Shown: piece by piece, positions 8,086 to 17,417 of the stretch
Layout: each line of letters opens with the position of its first letter
Position numbering within the stretch: position 1 is the first letter of the stretch
Source: Eximiradius sp.
Lineage (GTDB): Bacteria; Bacteroidota; Ignavibacteria; Kapaibacteriales; UBA2268
Direction: 5' to 3'
Length of the DNA stretch: 64,000 nucleotides
Assembly: GCA_937127445.1 (NCBI GenBank)
Contig: CAKZLY010000020.1
Location: 41,410-105,409, forward strand
Made by a program: the position numbers and the translations under genes
Notes under the pieces: model-generated
The model's database searches: none
What the model saw: the letters and a program-made list of their open reading frames with translations, nothing else
Told to the model about the DNA's origin: nothing

Positions 8086-8934
8086 TTACTTAATAAGTTT
8101 AGCACTTTCAACTTGAAGGACTTCATAATCAAGCGATTTAGAATAAACATAGGCTATAATATGAATATTTTTGGGTTTCCAGTCCTTCGATTGAGGAATT
8201 ATGTATGAATGATTGAGATTGAATTTATTGCCAGCAGTAATTCCGCTGGACGAAATACGTTCGCCCCAAGCGGAATTAATACTACCACGCAAAACGTGAT
8301 TATGAACGTAATCTAAAATGTTCTGATTTTCGCCAAGCCTGTAATCTTTCTGAAATTGAATGATGCTATCTTCCACTATTAGCAGAACTAAATAATCTTG
8401 CGATGTAGAATTTTTTAAATAATGCAAATTAGTGGAAACATCTATTTTTCTGGTATTTTCGTTATATGAAACGTTCAATTTAATAGATAAAAAAGGTTCA
8501 TTCTGAAGTTCAGCACTAACAAGCGAAGCCCACTTTGTGTGGCGAGTAATATAAGAATTGCTGAATTTTTTTCTGTTAATCATACCATTTGGCAGTCCAG
8601 CTTTGCTATTGCCAAAAAACTCATCGTAAGAATTACCTTCGGGGGTTCGAAAATCATAAGGATGTTCTGGATATGGTTCAGCAAAGGATCCGACGTGGAT
8701 AGCAATCGGAATAAGACGCTCACCATAAGTTTTTTCAAGCTGCTTAATAACATCGTGAGCAGCTGGGCAATTCCCACAGGTATATCCCGTAAAATCTTCT
8801 AACAAGACTTTTTGAACAACGTTGGTCGAAGAAGTGTCGATATTTGGAATTTCGTTAACATCGCCAGTAATCTGGTCGCAAGATATAGCGAATAGCAACA
8901 AAAAGGCTGATAATATAATATTTATTGTTTTCAT
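8086..8934 (-). CDS. Omp28-related lipoprotein with thioredoxin-like region
   Basis: An N-terminal signal peptide ends in a lipobox-like LLLFAISCDQ, so the mature protein is probably a lipoprotein of about 265 residues. It then shows LLEDFTGYTCGNCPAAH, a CxxC-containing thioredoxin-like segment typical of the Omp28 family of FCB-group envelope proteins. I choose ATG 8934 rather than an upstream start at 9009, because AAGGAGAT lies directly in front of it and the signal peptide begins there. It follows the outer membrane protein gene at 8945-10576 by 10 bases on the same strand, forming a two-gene unit. The family's biochemical role is not settled; redox chemistry is suggested only by the CGNC motif. 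Confidence 0.75.
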   Translation of the reverse strand: MKTINIILSAFLLLFAISCDQITGDVNEIPNIDTSSTNVVQKVLLEDFTGYTCGNCPAAHDVIKQLEKTYGERLIPIAIHVGSFAEPYPEHPYDFRTPEGNSYDEFFGNSKAGLPNGMINRKKFSNSYITRHTKWASLVSAELQNEPFLSIKLNVSYNENTRKIDVSTNLHYLKNSTSQDYLVLLIVEDSIIQFQKDYRLGENQNILDYVHNHVLRGSINSAWGERISSSGITAGNKFNLNHSYIIPQSKDWKPKNIHIIAYVYSKSLDYEVLQVESAKLIK

Positions 8935-8944
8935 AGCAATCTCC

Positions 8945-10576
8945 TTAAAAAGATGAACTAATCGAAAGATACAAGCCATTTGAGGCAGGCACTGTACGAC
9001 AAACACCACCTACACAAATGATACCTTGGTTTTGCTTACCGTATGAAAGTTGAATTCTATTTGAGCCAACTACATAAGTGAAAGCAGCAGAATAGTAGTG
9101 AATTTTTAAATCGTCAAATTCATTCCCATAGTTATAATCATCGCTTATTGAGAAATAGAACGAAGGAGAAATCGAATATTCGAGCAAGACAGTAAGCCAA
9201 TTACCATTACGGGTATCACCAATATGAGCCGATGAATCCTGATTTGCCCATAGATGCTGTAATTCGAAACGGAGAGCGTTTTTGTCGTCGATTTTATAAG
9301 TGCCGTCCATAATTAAAAAATTCCCTTTGATTTTCCCATATTTTGGGGCTCCTTCGTTTTCTAATATGTCTTTGTCGTAAATCATATTCACATAGCTTAG
9401 GCTACCTTTAAATTTTGATGAGAATTTTTTAGAAATGTTAATAGTAAAATCTTGATAGTATAACCTATCACCAATTGCAAAGAAATCAGAATTATATTTG
9501 TATTGGCTTGTGTGAGTTGTATCAATTGATTGAATCCGAGAGAAATTAATATTAATATTTGTTCCATATTTGCCGCCAAGGACCGAAGCAGCAGGCAAAA
9601 CATAGTTCATTTCAGCCTGAACACCGGCTTCTCCATTTAATTTAGTTGCAAAAGGAAACATATTGGGAAGTTTATAAGGGCTTTGTTTGTTGATTGGAGG
9701 AATGTAGCTTAAAGTAAGATTATTTCCAGCCGCCGATCTATCTGAGCGAAAATCCATATTATCAAGTTTATGAGCAGATAAAGCGAAGCTAAACCCTTTC
9801 GTAAAATAAGAGCCATTAAGCGATACGCCATAACCGTTATTGTAGGAATTTTTATTTGTAGTATTCGGGTCGTTGTATTTATAGCCAAATTCAGCATCGA
9901 ATAGAAAACTGCTTCCGGAAAGCCCCAATCGCGTTGAATAGGCAAGCACATTTTCCGGCAAACGTAGGAATGGATCGTCGTCTTTCTGATAGCGGCTAAC
10001 TACACTACTGCCAAGTTTAATATCAAAAGGAAGTTTTAAATTGGCAAATTCATTAAGAGTAAGATTAACGTCTCCACCGCGGACAATACCATCGCTCTTG
10101 CCCCAAAAAATTCTCTGTTTTCCGATAAGCCCTGTTATCTCTAAACCTTCGGCTGGGCGAAGTTTTACACGAAAACCTTCGACAGCGTTGTCAATTCCCA
10201 ATGCACGCTCTTCGTAAGCACGGAAAATCATTCCGCTACCGAATTGCTCATAGAAATCTCCGACAGTAGCAGAAAGGAAGTCGTTGCTCCACGAAGCATA
10301 ACGGTAGGAAACGCCATAACCCTTATATTGCGGGTCGTAGCCCAAAATTGGATTTAGATAAGATTCGTAACGTAAACCAGCGTTAAAATTATCAAGTGTG
10401 TAATTCAGATTGAGAAAACCATTAGAAAGGATTTTTTCTTTGACATTGGGCGCACCGATGAGACTATCTTTTTTATAAGTTTGAGCTTCGAGTTGAAAAT
10501 TTCCACTAATTTTGCCAATATTCTGAGAAAACAAAACAGAAGGCACTAAAAAAAGCAAGTAAATTAACCTTTTCAT
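8945..10576 (-). CDS. Outer membrane beta-barrel protein, DUF6029-like
   Basis: The 543-residue product starts with a clear signal peptide (MKRLIYLLFLVPSVLFSQ). It continues as alternating polar/hydrophobic strands rich in aromatics and Gly, and ends in LYLSISSSF with a terminal Phe, the usual signal for outer membrane barrel assembly. The motif LSATVGDFYEQFGSGMIFR and the later GLIGKQ region resemble the DUF6029 family of Bacteroidota, which often sits beside thioredoxin-like envelope proteins, as here. No substrate can be inferred. It is the first gene of a two-gene unit with the Omp28-like lipoprotein. Confidence 0.7.
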   Translation of the reverse strand: MKRLIYLLFLVPSVLFSQNIGKISGNFQLEAQTYKKDSLIGAPNVKEKILSNGFLNLNYTLDNFNAGLRYESYLNPILGYDPQYKGYGVSYRYASWSNDFLSATVGDFYEQFGSGMIFRAYEERALGIDNAVEGFRVKLRPAEGLEITGLIGKQRIFWGKSDGIVRGGDVNLTLNEFANLKLPFDIKLGSSVVSRYQKDDDPFLRLPENVLAYSTRLGLSGSSFLFDAEFGYKYNDPNTTNKNSYNNGYGVSLNGSYFTKGFSFALSAHKLDNMDFRSDRSAAGNNLTLSYIPPINKQSPYKLPNMFPFATKLNGEAGVQAEMNYVLPAASVLGGKYGTNININFSRIQSIDTTHTSQYKYNSDFFAIGDRLYYQDFTINISKKFSSKFKGSLSYVNMIYDKDILENEGAPKYGKIKGNFLIMDGTYKIDDKNALRFELQHLWANQDSSAHIGDTRNGNWLTVLLEYSISPSFYFSISDDYNYGNEFDDLKIHYYSAAFTYVVGSNRIQLSYGKQNQGIICVGGVCRTVPASNGLYLSISSSF

Positions 10577-10616
10577 AACACTTCAACAATTAATTAAACA
10601 AACAATGATTAGCAAA

Positions 10617-11438
10617 TCACCTAACCGCTTCCCATTCCTTGGTAATAGACTTATTGAAAAGCATAACAGTTACAGCATTTAGCCCCCAATAAAGCAAAGT
10701 TTTTAAATATCCATATTTTCTGAATCGGCGAGTAGATTCGAGGACGACAATATTGCGGCAAAATTTAACTTTCGCTATTTTATTAATTCGACGGTATAAA
10801 TCGAAATCCTCGCCCGCAACAATTTCACTATTGTAGCCACCAACTTGTTCGAAAATGTTTCGTCGAACAATTTGGCACTCGCCGCGTCCCATTCCAAGCC
10901 CGATAAAATTGAGAAAGGCAACGTATTGATTATGAAGGAAGTAGAAGACCTTATCTTTGAAACGAATTTCCGACGGGAAGCCACTCACATAGCAGGCAAT
11001 AGCCCCGAAATTATCCGAAAAGTCATTAGACCAAGCCAGAATTTCAGAGAAAAATTTGTCTAAATCGGCAGGATAAGAATCAGCATTAAGAAAAACCAAA
11101 ACATCACCGCAGGCAACCGATGTGCCATTATTTCGCCCGGCAGCAATAGTTTGACGTTTGCCGCTATCGTGTAATACAATTTTATCAGCGTATTTTCTGG
11201 CAATTTCGACTGTTCTATCGGTGGAACCGCCATCGGAAACAATAAGCTCGAAATTGTATTTTTTTCGTATCTCTGGCGAAAACCTCTTTAATTGCTCTTC
11301 TATCAATTTTTCTTCCTGAAAAGTAGGGATAATCAAGCTAAGTTTTAAATGAAGTTGATTATTTATAGGAACGCTATCAATTTGCTTAGCTTTTAGAGCT
11401 ATTTTTTCGTGTTGTTCATATGATAATCTATAATGCAA
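10617..11438 (-). CDS. Family 2 glycosyltransferase
   Basis: This 273-residue protein has a GT-A glycosyltransferase domain from about residue 30. LSLIIPTFQEEKLI opens the fold, SDGGSTDRTVEIA binds the nucleotide sugar, FLNADS is the DxD-like metal site, and AGEDFDLYRR carries the probable catalytic acidic pair. A hydrophobic stretch near the C-terminus (about 250-262, LYWGLNAVTVMLF) suggests membrane association. It probably transfers a sugar during surface glycan or glycolipid assembly; donor and acceptor cannot be read from sequence. The gene stands alone, separated from neighbours by 40 and 292 bases. Confidence 0.85.
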   Translation of the reverse strand: MHYRLSYEQHEKIALKAKQIDSVPINNQLHLKLSLIIPTFQEEKLIEEQLKRFSPEIRKKYNFELIVSDGGSTDRTVEIARKYADKIVLHDSGKRQTIAAGRNNGTSVACGDVLVFLNADSYPADLDKFFSEILAWSNDFSDNFGAIACYVSGFPSEIRFKDKVFYFLHNQYVAFLNFIGLGMGRGECQIVRRNIFEQVGGYNSEIVAGEDFDLYRRINKIAKVKFCRNIVVLESTRRFRKYGYLKTLLYWGLNAVTVMLFNKSITKEWEAVR

Positions 11439-11659
11439 CTTTTCCCTTTAAATGATATATAAATTATAAAATTAAATATTTTTTCGCTCTTATTCAACTT
11501 AAATATAATTTCAATAATTATTATCGAAAAAATCAAAGAGATGAGAAGAAATTTATTTTCGAATAATCAACATTAATAAAATTGATGCCTTGATAGAAAA
11601 GCAATGAAATTATGCAAGTACTATTTGTAAATAACTTATATAAAATCAAGAAAAAATAA

Positions 11660-11691
11660 TTTGGGAAAATTTTGAAAAAATTGTATTTTTG
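11660..11691 (+). promoter_or_regulatory. Bacteroidetes-type promoter of rpmB
   Basis: TTTG at 11660-11663 and TATTTTTG at 11684-11691 match the -33 TTTG and -7 TAnnTTTG elements of Bacteroidetes housekeeping promoters, with a 20-base spacer. Transcription would start near 11698, about 33 bases before the rpmB ATG. The rest of the 292-base gap (11439-11730) holds nothing else that I recognise. Confidence 0.65.
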
Positions 11692-11730
11692 TTTTTTATT
11701 GAAAATGAAATTACTTATTTGGAGATAAAA

Positions 11731-11952
11731 ATGGCAAGAAGATGTGAGCTTACAGGTGTTGGTCCAATGACAGGCAACAACGTTTCGCACGCAAACAATA
11801 AGACACGTAGACGTTTTCTCCCAAATTTGCAGAAAAAGAGAATTTGGTTGCCTGAGGAAAAGCGTTGGATAACAATTAAAGCTACTGCTCGTGCTTTAAA
11901 AACTTTGGATAAGAAAGGCTACGCAGCAATGATTAAAGAATTAGCAAAGTAA
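11731..11952 (+). CDS. rpmB: 50S ribosomal protein L28
   Basis: This is a 73-residue ribosomal protein of the large subunit. [24 protein letters not shown] is the classical bL28 N-terminus (here given in two parts: [12 protein letters not shown] and [12 protein letters not shown]), followed by [14 protein letters not shown] and [11 protein letters not shown]. It has only one Cys, so it lacks the zinc-ribbon set of some L28 proteins. ATG 11731 is chosen over an upstream in-frame start because GGAGAT lies just before it and the protein then has family length. A promoter upstream and a strong terminator downstream make it a single-gene transcript; rpmG, often adjacent, is absent. Confidence 0.95.
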   Translation: MARRCELTGVGPMTGNNVSHANNKTRRRFLPNLQKKRIWLPEEKRWITIKATARALKTLDKKGYAAMIKELAK

Positions 11953-11981
11953 TAGCTAAGGACAAAAATTATTTGATATGA

Positions 11982-12018
11982 GCGAAAACGCGGGGGTTTT
12001 CGCTTTTTTTTTTTTTTT
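11982..12018 (+). terminator. Strong intrinsic terminator after rpmB
   Basis: A perfect 8-bp stem (GCGAAAAC / GTTTTCGC, loop GCGGGG, 11982-12003) runs straight into 15 consecutive T residues (12004-12018). The Shine-Dalgarno sequence of the next gene begins at 12019, so the terminator abuts it. Confidence 0.93.
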
Positions 12019-12028
12019 AGGAGAACTT

Positions 12029-12916
12029 ATGTATTGGGGTGAAATAGCAGCATTAACAGCAGCATTTTTATGGGCAGCAGGTTCATTTTTATTTACTTCG
12101 GCAGTCAAGCGAATTGGCAGCATTCAGCTAAATATTGATAGGATGTCGCTGGCAGCAATCTTTATTGCAATTACAATGGCGGCGACAGGAATTTCTTTTA
12201 GATGTTCGATAAATCAATTACTTTATCTTGTAGGTAGTGGAATAGTAGGATTGATTATCGGCGATACGGCGTTATTTAGAGCCTTTCGTGAAATGGGCCC
12301 CAGAATAAGCTTACTAATATATTCATTTAATCCGGCATTTGCAGCAATATTAGCTTTTATTTTATTTGATGAAAAACTTCCATTTATAAGCATTATAGGA
12401 ATATTTCTAACACTTTTTGGTATCATACTTGTTGTAACCGAGAAGCCCAGAAAAGATAATCCAATGAATTTTAAAGTTACATTACCTGGAATAATTTTTG
12501 CATTTATTTCGGCATTGGGGCAAGCTGGCGGATTAATTTTTGCTAAATATGCTTTTAATGATAGTTATATACATAGTTTTACAGCAACTTTTTACAGAAT
12601 ATCTACTTCCGTTTTATTGTTTCTTCCGCTTGGAATTCTTCTGAAAAGATACGTAAATCCTTTCAAATTATACACGAGCGACAAAAAATCCTTCAAACAC
12701 ATATCAATTGCATCTATTATTGGACCTTATCTTGGAATAACTCTTAGTTTTTTTGCAATTTCGCACACCAAACTCGGGGTAGCATCTACACTGCTTGCAA
12801 CCGTTCCAGTAATGATTCTTCCAATGACAAGAATTGTTTATAAGGAAAAACTGACGTTAGTTTCGGTGTCAGGTGCAGTTGTTGCTTTTGTTGGAATAGC
12901 GTTATTGTTTGCTTGA
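12029..12916 (+). CDS. EamA/DMT-family transporter
   Basis: The 295-residue protein has ten predicted membrane helices in two five-helix halves, the layout of the drug/metabolite transporter (EamA) superfamily. Typical EamA signatures are the N-terminal ALTAAFLWAAGSFLF, the Glu-containing loop AILAFILFDEKLPF closing the first half, and VYKEKLTLVSVSGAVVAFVG in the second. Substrate is unknown; relatives export amino acids, nucleosides or small metabolites. I start at ATG 12029 (AGGAG seven bases upstream). An upstream start at 11978 would run through the rpmB terminator and encode a run of Phe, which is an artefact. Its own promoter is not evident. Confidence 0.85.
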   Translation: MYWGEIAALTAAFLWAAGSFLFTSAVKRIGSIQLNIDRMSLAAIFIAITMAATGISFRCSINQLLYLVGSGIVGLIIGDTALFRAFREMGPRISLLIYSFNPAFAAILAFILFDEKLPFISIIGIFLTLFGIILVVTEKPRKDNPMNFKVTLPGIIFAFISALGQAGGLIFAKYAFNDSYIHSFTATFYRISTSVLLFLPLGILLKRYVNPFKLYTSDKKSFKHISIASIIGPYLGITLSFFAISHTKLGVASTLLATVPVMILPMTRIVYKEKLTLVSVSGAVVAFVGIALLFA

Positions 12917-12961
12917 AAACAGCAATTTTTAAATTGGGCGAATATATATTTTAGTCTGAAA

Positions 12962-14380
12962 TCACAATTTCATTATTTTGACAACATTTTCCGGAAGAGA
13001 TGTTTTTTCTGATGTCCCCGTAACAAAAATAATCTTTTCACTCTTTTCGAAAATATTGTTTTCAACTAAGAAATTACAGATTGTTTTAACAATATCGTCA
13101 GAATTATTGAGTTCTTCGAGCCAGAAAGAACGCACCCCCCAAATAAGAGCGAGCTTTCTCTGAGTGTCTTTAAGTTCAGTGAAAGCAATAATTTCCTGGC
13201 GGGGTCTATATTTAGCAATATTGATAGAAGTGAAGCCGCTGGTAGTCATAGCGATAATGGCGGAGGCATTCACCTGAGAAGCAACCTCGCATGAAGCCTT
13301 CGATAGTGCATCGGAAAAATTATGGCGTTCGTCGCTTGGGACAATACGCGGTTCGAGCATACGATGGAAATTTTTCTCAGTAGTGCGAATAATTCTATCC
13401 ATATAATTAACTGCTTCGCAAGGATAATTTCCCGTGCTGGTCTCACCGCTAAGCATAACGCAGTCTGTTCCGTCAATAACGGCGTTTGCTACATCGCTAG
13501 CTTCGGCTCGGGTTGGTCGAGGATTAGTTATCATTGATTCAAGCATCTGAGTGGCAACTATTACAGGCTTGCCATAGTAATTACATTTTTTTATAATGTT
13601 TTTTTGTAGAACAGGTACTTCTTCGGCAGGTGTTTCAAGCCCTAAATCACCACGAGCAACCATTATTCCGTCGGATTCTTCGATAATTTCGTCGATTCGC
13701 TCGCAGGCTTCGTAGCGTTCAATTTTCGAGATAATTCCAACACTTTTTTTGAAGATTTTCATTGCAGTTTTCAGTTCGATTACATCTTTGGCAGAACGAA
13801 CAAATGACAAAGCAACATAATCAACGCCTAACTCTAATCCAAATTTCAAGTCTTCAATATCTTTTTCCGATAGCGAAGGGGCGAAAGATTTTACACCCGG
13901 AGCAATAATTCCTTTGTTGTTCTTTAAGTTTCCGCCTTTTATTACTTCGGTAATAATGTCGTTGCCTATCACCTGTTTTACATTCAGAATTAAATAGCCA
14001 TCATCGAGAAGAAGGGTGTCGCCTGCTGAAACTTCTTTAACAAGGTTTTTGTATGTGGTAGAAACGCGATGTTCGTCGCCTTCGTGCAAATCGTCGGCAG
14101 TAATGACAAATTCGCTTCCCGGCGAAAGAAATACTATGCCATTACGCACGTTTCGAGTGCGAATTTTTGGACCCTGCAAATCCTGAATAATGGCAATAGG
14201 TTTTCCGGTAATTTCTTCGGCACGACGAATATTTGCAAACATTTCCTGATGCTGCTCGTGGGTGCCGTGAGAAAAATTAAGTCGAGCAATATCCATCCCA
14301 TTTTGAATAAGCTCGATAAGTTTTTCAACATCTGCGGTAGCAGGGCCAATAGTACAGATGATTTTTGTTCTTCTTCTCAT
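12962..14380 (-). CDS. pyk: Pyruvate kinase
   Basis: It transfers phosphate from phosphoenolpyruvate to ADP, the last step of glycolysis. At 472 residues it has the usual length. Recognised motifs are TKIICTIGPA and ARLNFSHG (substrate and metal binding, N-terminal barrel), SKIERYEACERIDEI (with the conserved catalytic Lys and metal-binding Glu), IMVARGDLGLE, and MLESMITNPRPTRAEASDVA, the family signature. The C-terminal third is the regulatory domain. It lies 8 bases downstream of purM on the same strand and is probably co-transcribed with it. No terminator is clear in the short gap to the convergent EamA gene. Confidence 0.97.
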   Translation of the reverse strand: MRRRTKIICTIGPATADVEKLIELIQNGMDIARLNFSHGTHEQHQEMFANIRRAEEITGKPIAIIQDLQGPKIRTRNVRNGIVFLSPGSEFVITADDLHEGDEHRVSTTYKNLVKEVSAGDTLLLDDGYLILNVKQVIGNDIITEVIKGGNLKNNKGIIAPGVKSFAPSLSEKDIEDLKFGLELGVDYVALSFVRSAKDVIELKTAMKIFKKSVGIISKIERYEACERIDEIIEESDGIMVARGDLGLETPAEEVPVLQKNIIKKCNYYGKPVIVATQMLESMITNPRPTRAEASDVANAVIDGTDCVMLSGETSTGNYPCEAVNYMDRIIRTTEKNFHRMLEPRIVPSDERHNFSDALSKASCEVASQVNASAIIAMTTSGFTSINIAKYRPRQEIIAFTELKDTQRKLALIWGVRSFWLEELNNSDDIVKTICNFLVENNIFEKSEKIIFVTGTSEKTSLPENVVKIMKL

Positions 14381-14388
14381 TAAGTTCT

Positions 14389-15378
14389 CTATTTAATTCT
14401 ACCAATAAAAACAGGTTTTTCGTTTTTCAGATTATCCATAATGCTATAAGCATTTTGTTCGGTTGTAATTAAAACCATACCGATACCTAAATTGAATACT
14501 TGCCGCATTTCATCTTCTGGGACATTCCCAACTTTTTGAATTAGTTCAAAAATTGGTAGTCTCTGCCAGCTATCCCAAAAAATTTCTAATTCGAGAGGTT
14601 TGCGGACAACACGAGAAGTATTACCAACAATGCCACCGCCAGTAATATGAGAAATTCCGCTTAAAAGCCCTTTTTCAGCCATTGGATGGACAAGGTGCAA
14701 ATATGAGCGATGGATTTTGAGGAGTTCTTCACCCAAGGAACAACCTAATTCATCAATATAATCATCAACTTGATATTTAGAGAAAAGCACTTTGCGTGCA
14801 AGAGAATATCCATTAGTATGAAGTCCGTCAGATGGCAATCCAATCAAAACATCACCTGACTTAACGGCACTACCATTCAATATTTTCGATTTATCGACAA
14901 CTCCAACAATGGTTCCGCTAACGTCGTACTCGCCATCAGCATAAATCGAAGGCATTTCAGCAGTTTCGCCACCAATTAGAGCAGTCGAATTTTCACGGCA
15001 AGCTTTGACAAATCCAGAAATTACTTGCTCGGCAACGTCTGGCTCAAGCCGACCGGTAGCGAAATAATCAAGGAAGAACAATGGCTTAGCTCCGCAGGAA
15101 AGGATATCATTTACGCAATGATTTACAAGGCACTGACCAACAGTATCGTGCTTGTTCGCAGCAAAAGCAACTTTCAACTTTGTTCCAACCCCGTCAGTGC
15201 TGGCAACAAGCACTGGCTCGGAATACCCGTCGAATTTTGCTTCGTAAAGTCCGCCGAAAAGTCCAATTTCAGAAAGAACTTTTTCATTGAAAGTTGTTTT
15301 TACAAGTGGTTTTATTCTACTGACTAATTCTTCGCCTGCTTCTATATTAACTCCTGAAGCTTTGTAAGTTTCGTTCAT
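14389..15378 (-). CDS. purM: Phosphoribosylformylglycinamidine cyclo-ligase (AIR synthetase)
   Basis: PurM closes the imidazole ring of the purine precursor, turning FGAM into AIR with ATP. The 329-residue protein begins with YKASGVNIEAGEEL, typical of PurM, then has the nucleotide-binding STDGVGTKLKVAF and the signature LIGGETAEMPSIY. GLPSDGLHTNGYSLAR and HITGGGIVGNTSRV complete the family pattern. It precedes pyk by 8 bases; other pur genes are not in the window. The gene starts 113 bases from the divergent mtnA gene. Confidence 0.96.
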   Translation of the reverse strand: MNETYKASGVNIEAGEELVSRIKPLVKTTFNEKVLSEIGLFGGLYEAKFDGYSEPVLVASTDGVGTKLKVAFAANKHDTVGQCLVNHCVNDILSCGAKPLFFLDYFATGRLEPDVAEQVISGFVKACRENSTALIGGETAEMPSIYADGEYDVSGTIVGVVDKSKILNGSAVKSGDVLIGLPSDGLHTNGYSLARKVLFSKYQVDDYIDELGCSLGEELLKIHRSYLHLVHPMAEKGLLSGISHITGGGIVGNTSRVVRKPLELEIFWDSWQRLPIFELIQKVGNVPEDEMRQVFNLGIGMVLITTEQNAYSIMDNLKNEKPVFIGRIK

Positions 15379-15491
15379 TTTTTCTCCCTAATCAAAAAAG
15401 CAAAATTACGATTAAATACAATAAGTTAAAAATAAGAGTTGAACGTTTTTTGATAATTAACAATAATTTATTTGAAATTAATATAATTTGC

Positions 15492-16577
15492 ATGAAAATA
15501 AACGGTATTGATTATTGTTCGCTTTGGGAAGAAAACAGTAAAAAGCTTGCGATAAATGCGATTGATCAAAGATTATTGCCGTTCGAGTTAAAAATCGCTA
15601 AAATTACCACTTATCGAGAAATGATTTTAGCAATAAAAGACATGGCTATCCGCGGGGCACCTCTTATTGGAATAGCTGGTGCTTATGCAATTGTGCTTGC
15701 AATACAAGAATTAATTCAAAATAAGCAAACATTAGATAGAATAATCGAAATTATTCCAGAAATTCGAATGGCACGTCCAACTGCTGTAAATTTGATGTGG
15801 GCAGTTGATAGAGTTGTTTCGAAAATTGATTTTTCGCTTTCGATTGAGAAAAACTTCGAACGAGTGCTTTTGATGGCACGTCAAATTTATTATGATGAAG
15901 TGAATTCCTGCAAACAGATTGCGAAATTTGGTTTTGAACTAATAGAGAATCTATATTCTAAATATCGTCGACCTATAAATATACTTACGCACTGTAATGC
16001 GGGGTGGTTAGCAACAGTTGATTGGGGAACGGCACTTGCTCCAATTTACTACGCACACAGAGAAGGAATACCATTGCTCATTTGGGTTGATGAAACTCGT
16101 CCACGAAATCAAGGATCGAAGCTTACATCATTTGAATTGCTGGGCGAAGGAATTCCCCACACAATTATTGCTGATAATACAGGTGGCTTGCTTATGCAGA
16201 TGGGCAAGGTAGATGCCGTAATTGTTGGTGCCGATAGAGTTACAGGCGAAGGCGATGTTTGCAACAAGGTCGGAACTTATCTGAAAGCGTTAGCCGCAAA
16301 AGAACATAATGTTCCGTTCTGGGTAGCATTGCCAACAAGCACAATTGATTGGGAAATCCCAGATTTCAGAAAGATTCCCATAGAAGAGCGCTCTCCCGAT
16401 GAGATAGACTTTCTCGAAGGCATTCATCAGGATAAAATTTGTAAAGTTAGAATTACTCCAATTGGTTCTAATTCGCTGAATTATGCATTTGATATTACCC
16501 CGAACCAATTTGTTTCGAAGTATATAACCGAAAAAGGTGTGTTCGATAGCATTCAAGATTTAAGAAAAAGTACTTAG
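15492..16577 (+). CDS. mtnA: S-methyl-5-thioribose-1-phosphate isomerase
   Basis: This enzyme of methionine salvage converts 5-methylthioribose-1-phosphate to the ribulose form. It belongs to the eIF2B-like isomerase family; the 361 residues from ATG 15492 match its usual size. The catalytic Cys is in THCNAGWLATVDWGTALAP and the catalytic Asp in VGADRVTGEGDVCNK. IRGAPLIGIAGAYAI is the N-terminal signature. I prefer ATG 15492 to the upstream start at 15450 because family members begin with this short lead-in to the first strand. No other mtn genes are nearby, so the salvage pathway must be completed elsewhere, or the enzyme may serve a partial pathway. Confidence 0.93.
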   Translation: MKINGIDYCSLWEENSKKLAINAIDQRLLPFELKIAKITTYREMILAIKDMAIRGAPLIGIAGAYAIVLAIQELIQNKQTLDRIIEIIPEIRMARPTAVNLMWAVDRVVSKIDFSLSIEKNFERVLLMARQIYYDEVNSCKQIAKFGFELIENLYSKYRRPINILTHCNAGWLATVDWGTALAPIYYAHREGIPLLIWVDETRPRNQGSKLTSFELLGEGIPHTIIADNTGGLLMQMGKVDAVIVGADRVTGEGDVCNKVGTYLKALAAKEHNVPFWVALPTSTIDWEIPDFRKIPIEERSPDEIDFLEGIHQDKICKVRITPIGSNSLNYAFDITPNQFVSKYITEKGVFDSIQDLRKST

Positions 16578-16610
16578 GCAAACAAAAATGGCGGGTTCTG
16601 ACCCGCCATT
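16578..16610 (-). terminator. Intrinsic terminator between mtnA and the DUF1573 gene
   Basis: A perfect 10-bp stem with a 4-base loop spans 16587-16610 (arm AATGGCGGGT). Read on the minus strand it is followed by TTTTTGTTTG, so it ends the DUF1573 gene 36 bases after its stop. On the plus strand the T-run is missing, although the hairpin could still help to end mtnA. Confidence 0.8.
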
Positions 16611-16645
16611 AATAATATAAGATTCAGAAAGACTAATTTATTCAA

Positions 16646-17350
16646 TTAATTTTTGTTCTGCTTTGGGTCAACTGCGCTACCCCAGCCATTAATATCAATA
16701 GTTTTAGATTCTTCGTTGTCTGTTGTGATGGAGACACGAATTGAATTAACACCAATTTGAGTTGGGGTAAATTTTACTTCCAACGGGATTTCCGATTTTG
16801 GTTTTAATACATCATTTGCTTTTAGATTAATTTTTAATGATTCAGGGTTAGTTTTAATATCAAGAATTTTAATCGGAGCATCAGTGTTGTTTTTTAGCAT
16901 AACTTTCGAAGTTGCTTCTTGCATATAATAGAGTTCGTTGAAAGGGATATATTGAGGGACAACGACAATCGGTCGGAATACATTTGCTTTGATATAGTAG
17001 TAGAAAGATTTTTTCTCGGGGTCGGTCGATTCAATCATAATGCTTTTGACAACATTGTCGGAATAACCGGTAATATTTAAAGTGATGTCTAAATTAGCGG
17101 AGTCGCCGGGAGTAAGAATTTTTTTATCAAGCGGAGCAGTAGTGCAACCGCAGCCAGGCTTAACATTTAGAATATGTAGTTCTTCGTTCCCTTTGTTGTA
17201 GATTTTTACAGTAGCTTTAAGTGGGTTGTCGGATGATTTCACCTTTCCCCAATTGTATTCATTCGGTGGGTAAATCTCAAGTTTTGGTTGAGAATATGCA
17301 GCAACACTCAAACCGATGAGAGCCAAGAACAAACCCAATAATCTTTTCAT
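16646..17350 (-). CDS. Exported DUF1573 protein
   Basis: The 234-residue product has a signal peptide (LLGLFLALIGLSVAAYSQ) and then a DUF1573 domain, an immunoglobulin-like beta-sandwich common in the Bacteroidota periplasm or surface. The signature is VKIYNKGNEELHILNVKPGCGCTTAPL, quoted here in parts: KIYNKGNEELHIL and KPGCGCTTAPL. A second, related sandwich fills residues ~125-225, where NNTDAPIKILDIK repeats the same logic. No enzymatic residues are apparent; such domains are thought to mediate protein or glycan contacts. It lies 67 bases downstream of the DUF4249 lipoprotein gene on the same strand, so it may be read through from the receptor unit. Confidence 0.85.
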   Translation of the reverse strand: MKRLLGLFLALIGLSVAAYSQPKLEIYPPNEYNWGKVKSSDNPLKATVKIYNKGNEELHILNVKPGCGCTTAPLDKKILTPGDSANLDITLNITGYSDNVVKSIMIESTDPEKKSFYYYIKANVFRPIVVVPQYIPFNELYYMQEATSKVMLKNNTDAPIKILDIKTNPESLKINLKANDVLKPKSEIPLEVKFTPTQIGVNSIRVSITTDNEESKTIDINGWGSAVDPKQNKN

Positions 17351-17417
17351 AGCAAACCTTTAAACAAAATTGATGAAACTAACAAGCAAACTTAAAAAAA
17401 AAAATAATATTATCAAA

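Noticed and set aside
11978..12028. Extended start for the EamA transporter
   Set aside because: It would be translated through the rpmB terminator (poly-Phe) with no ribosome site; ATG 12029 has AGGAG.
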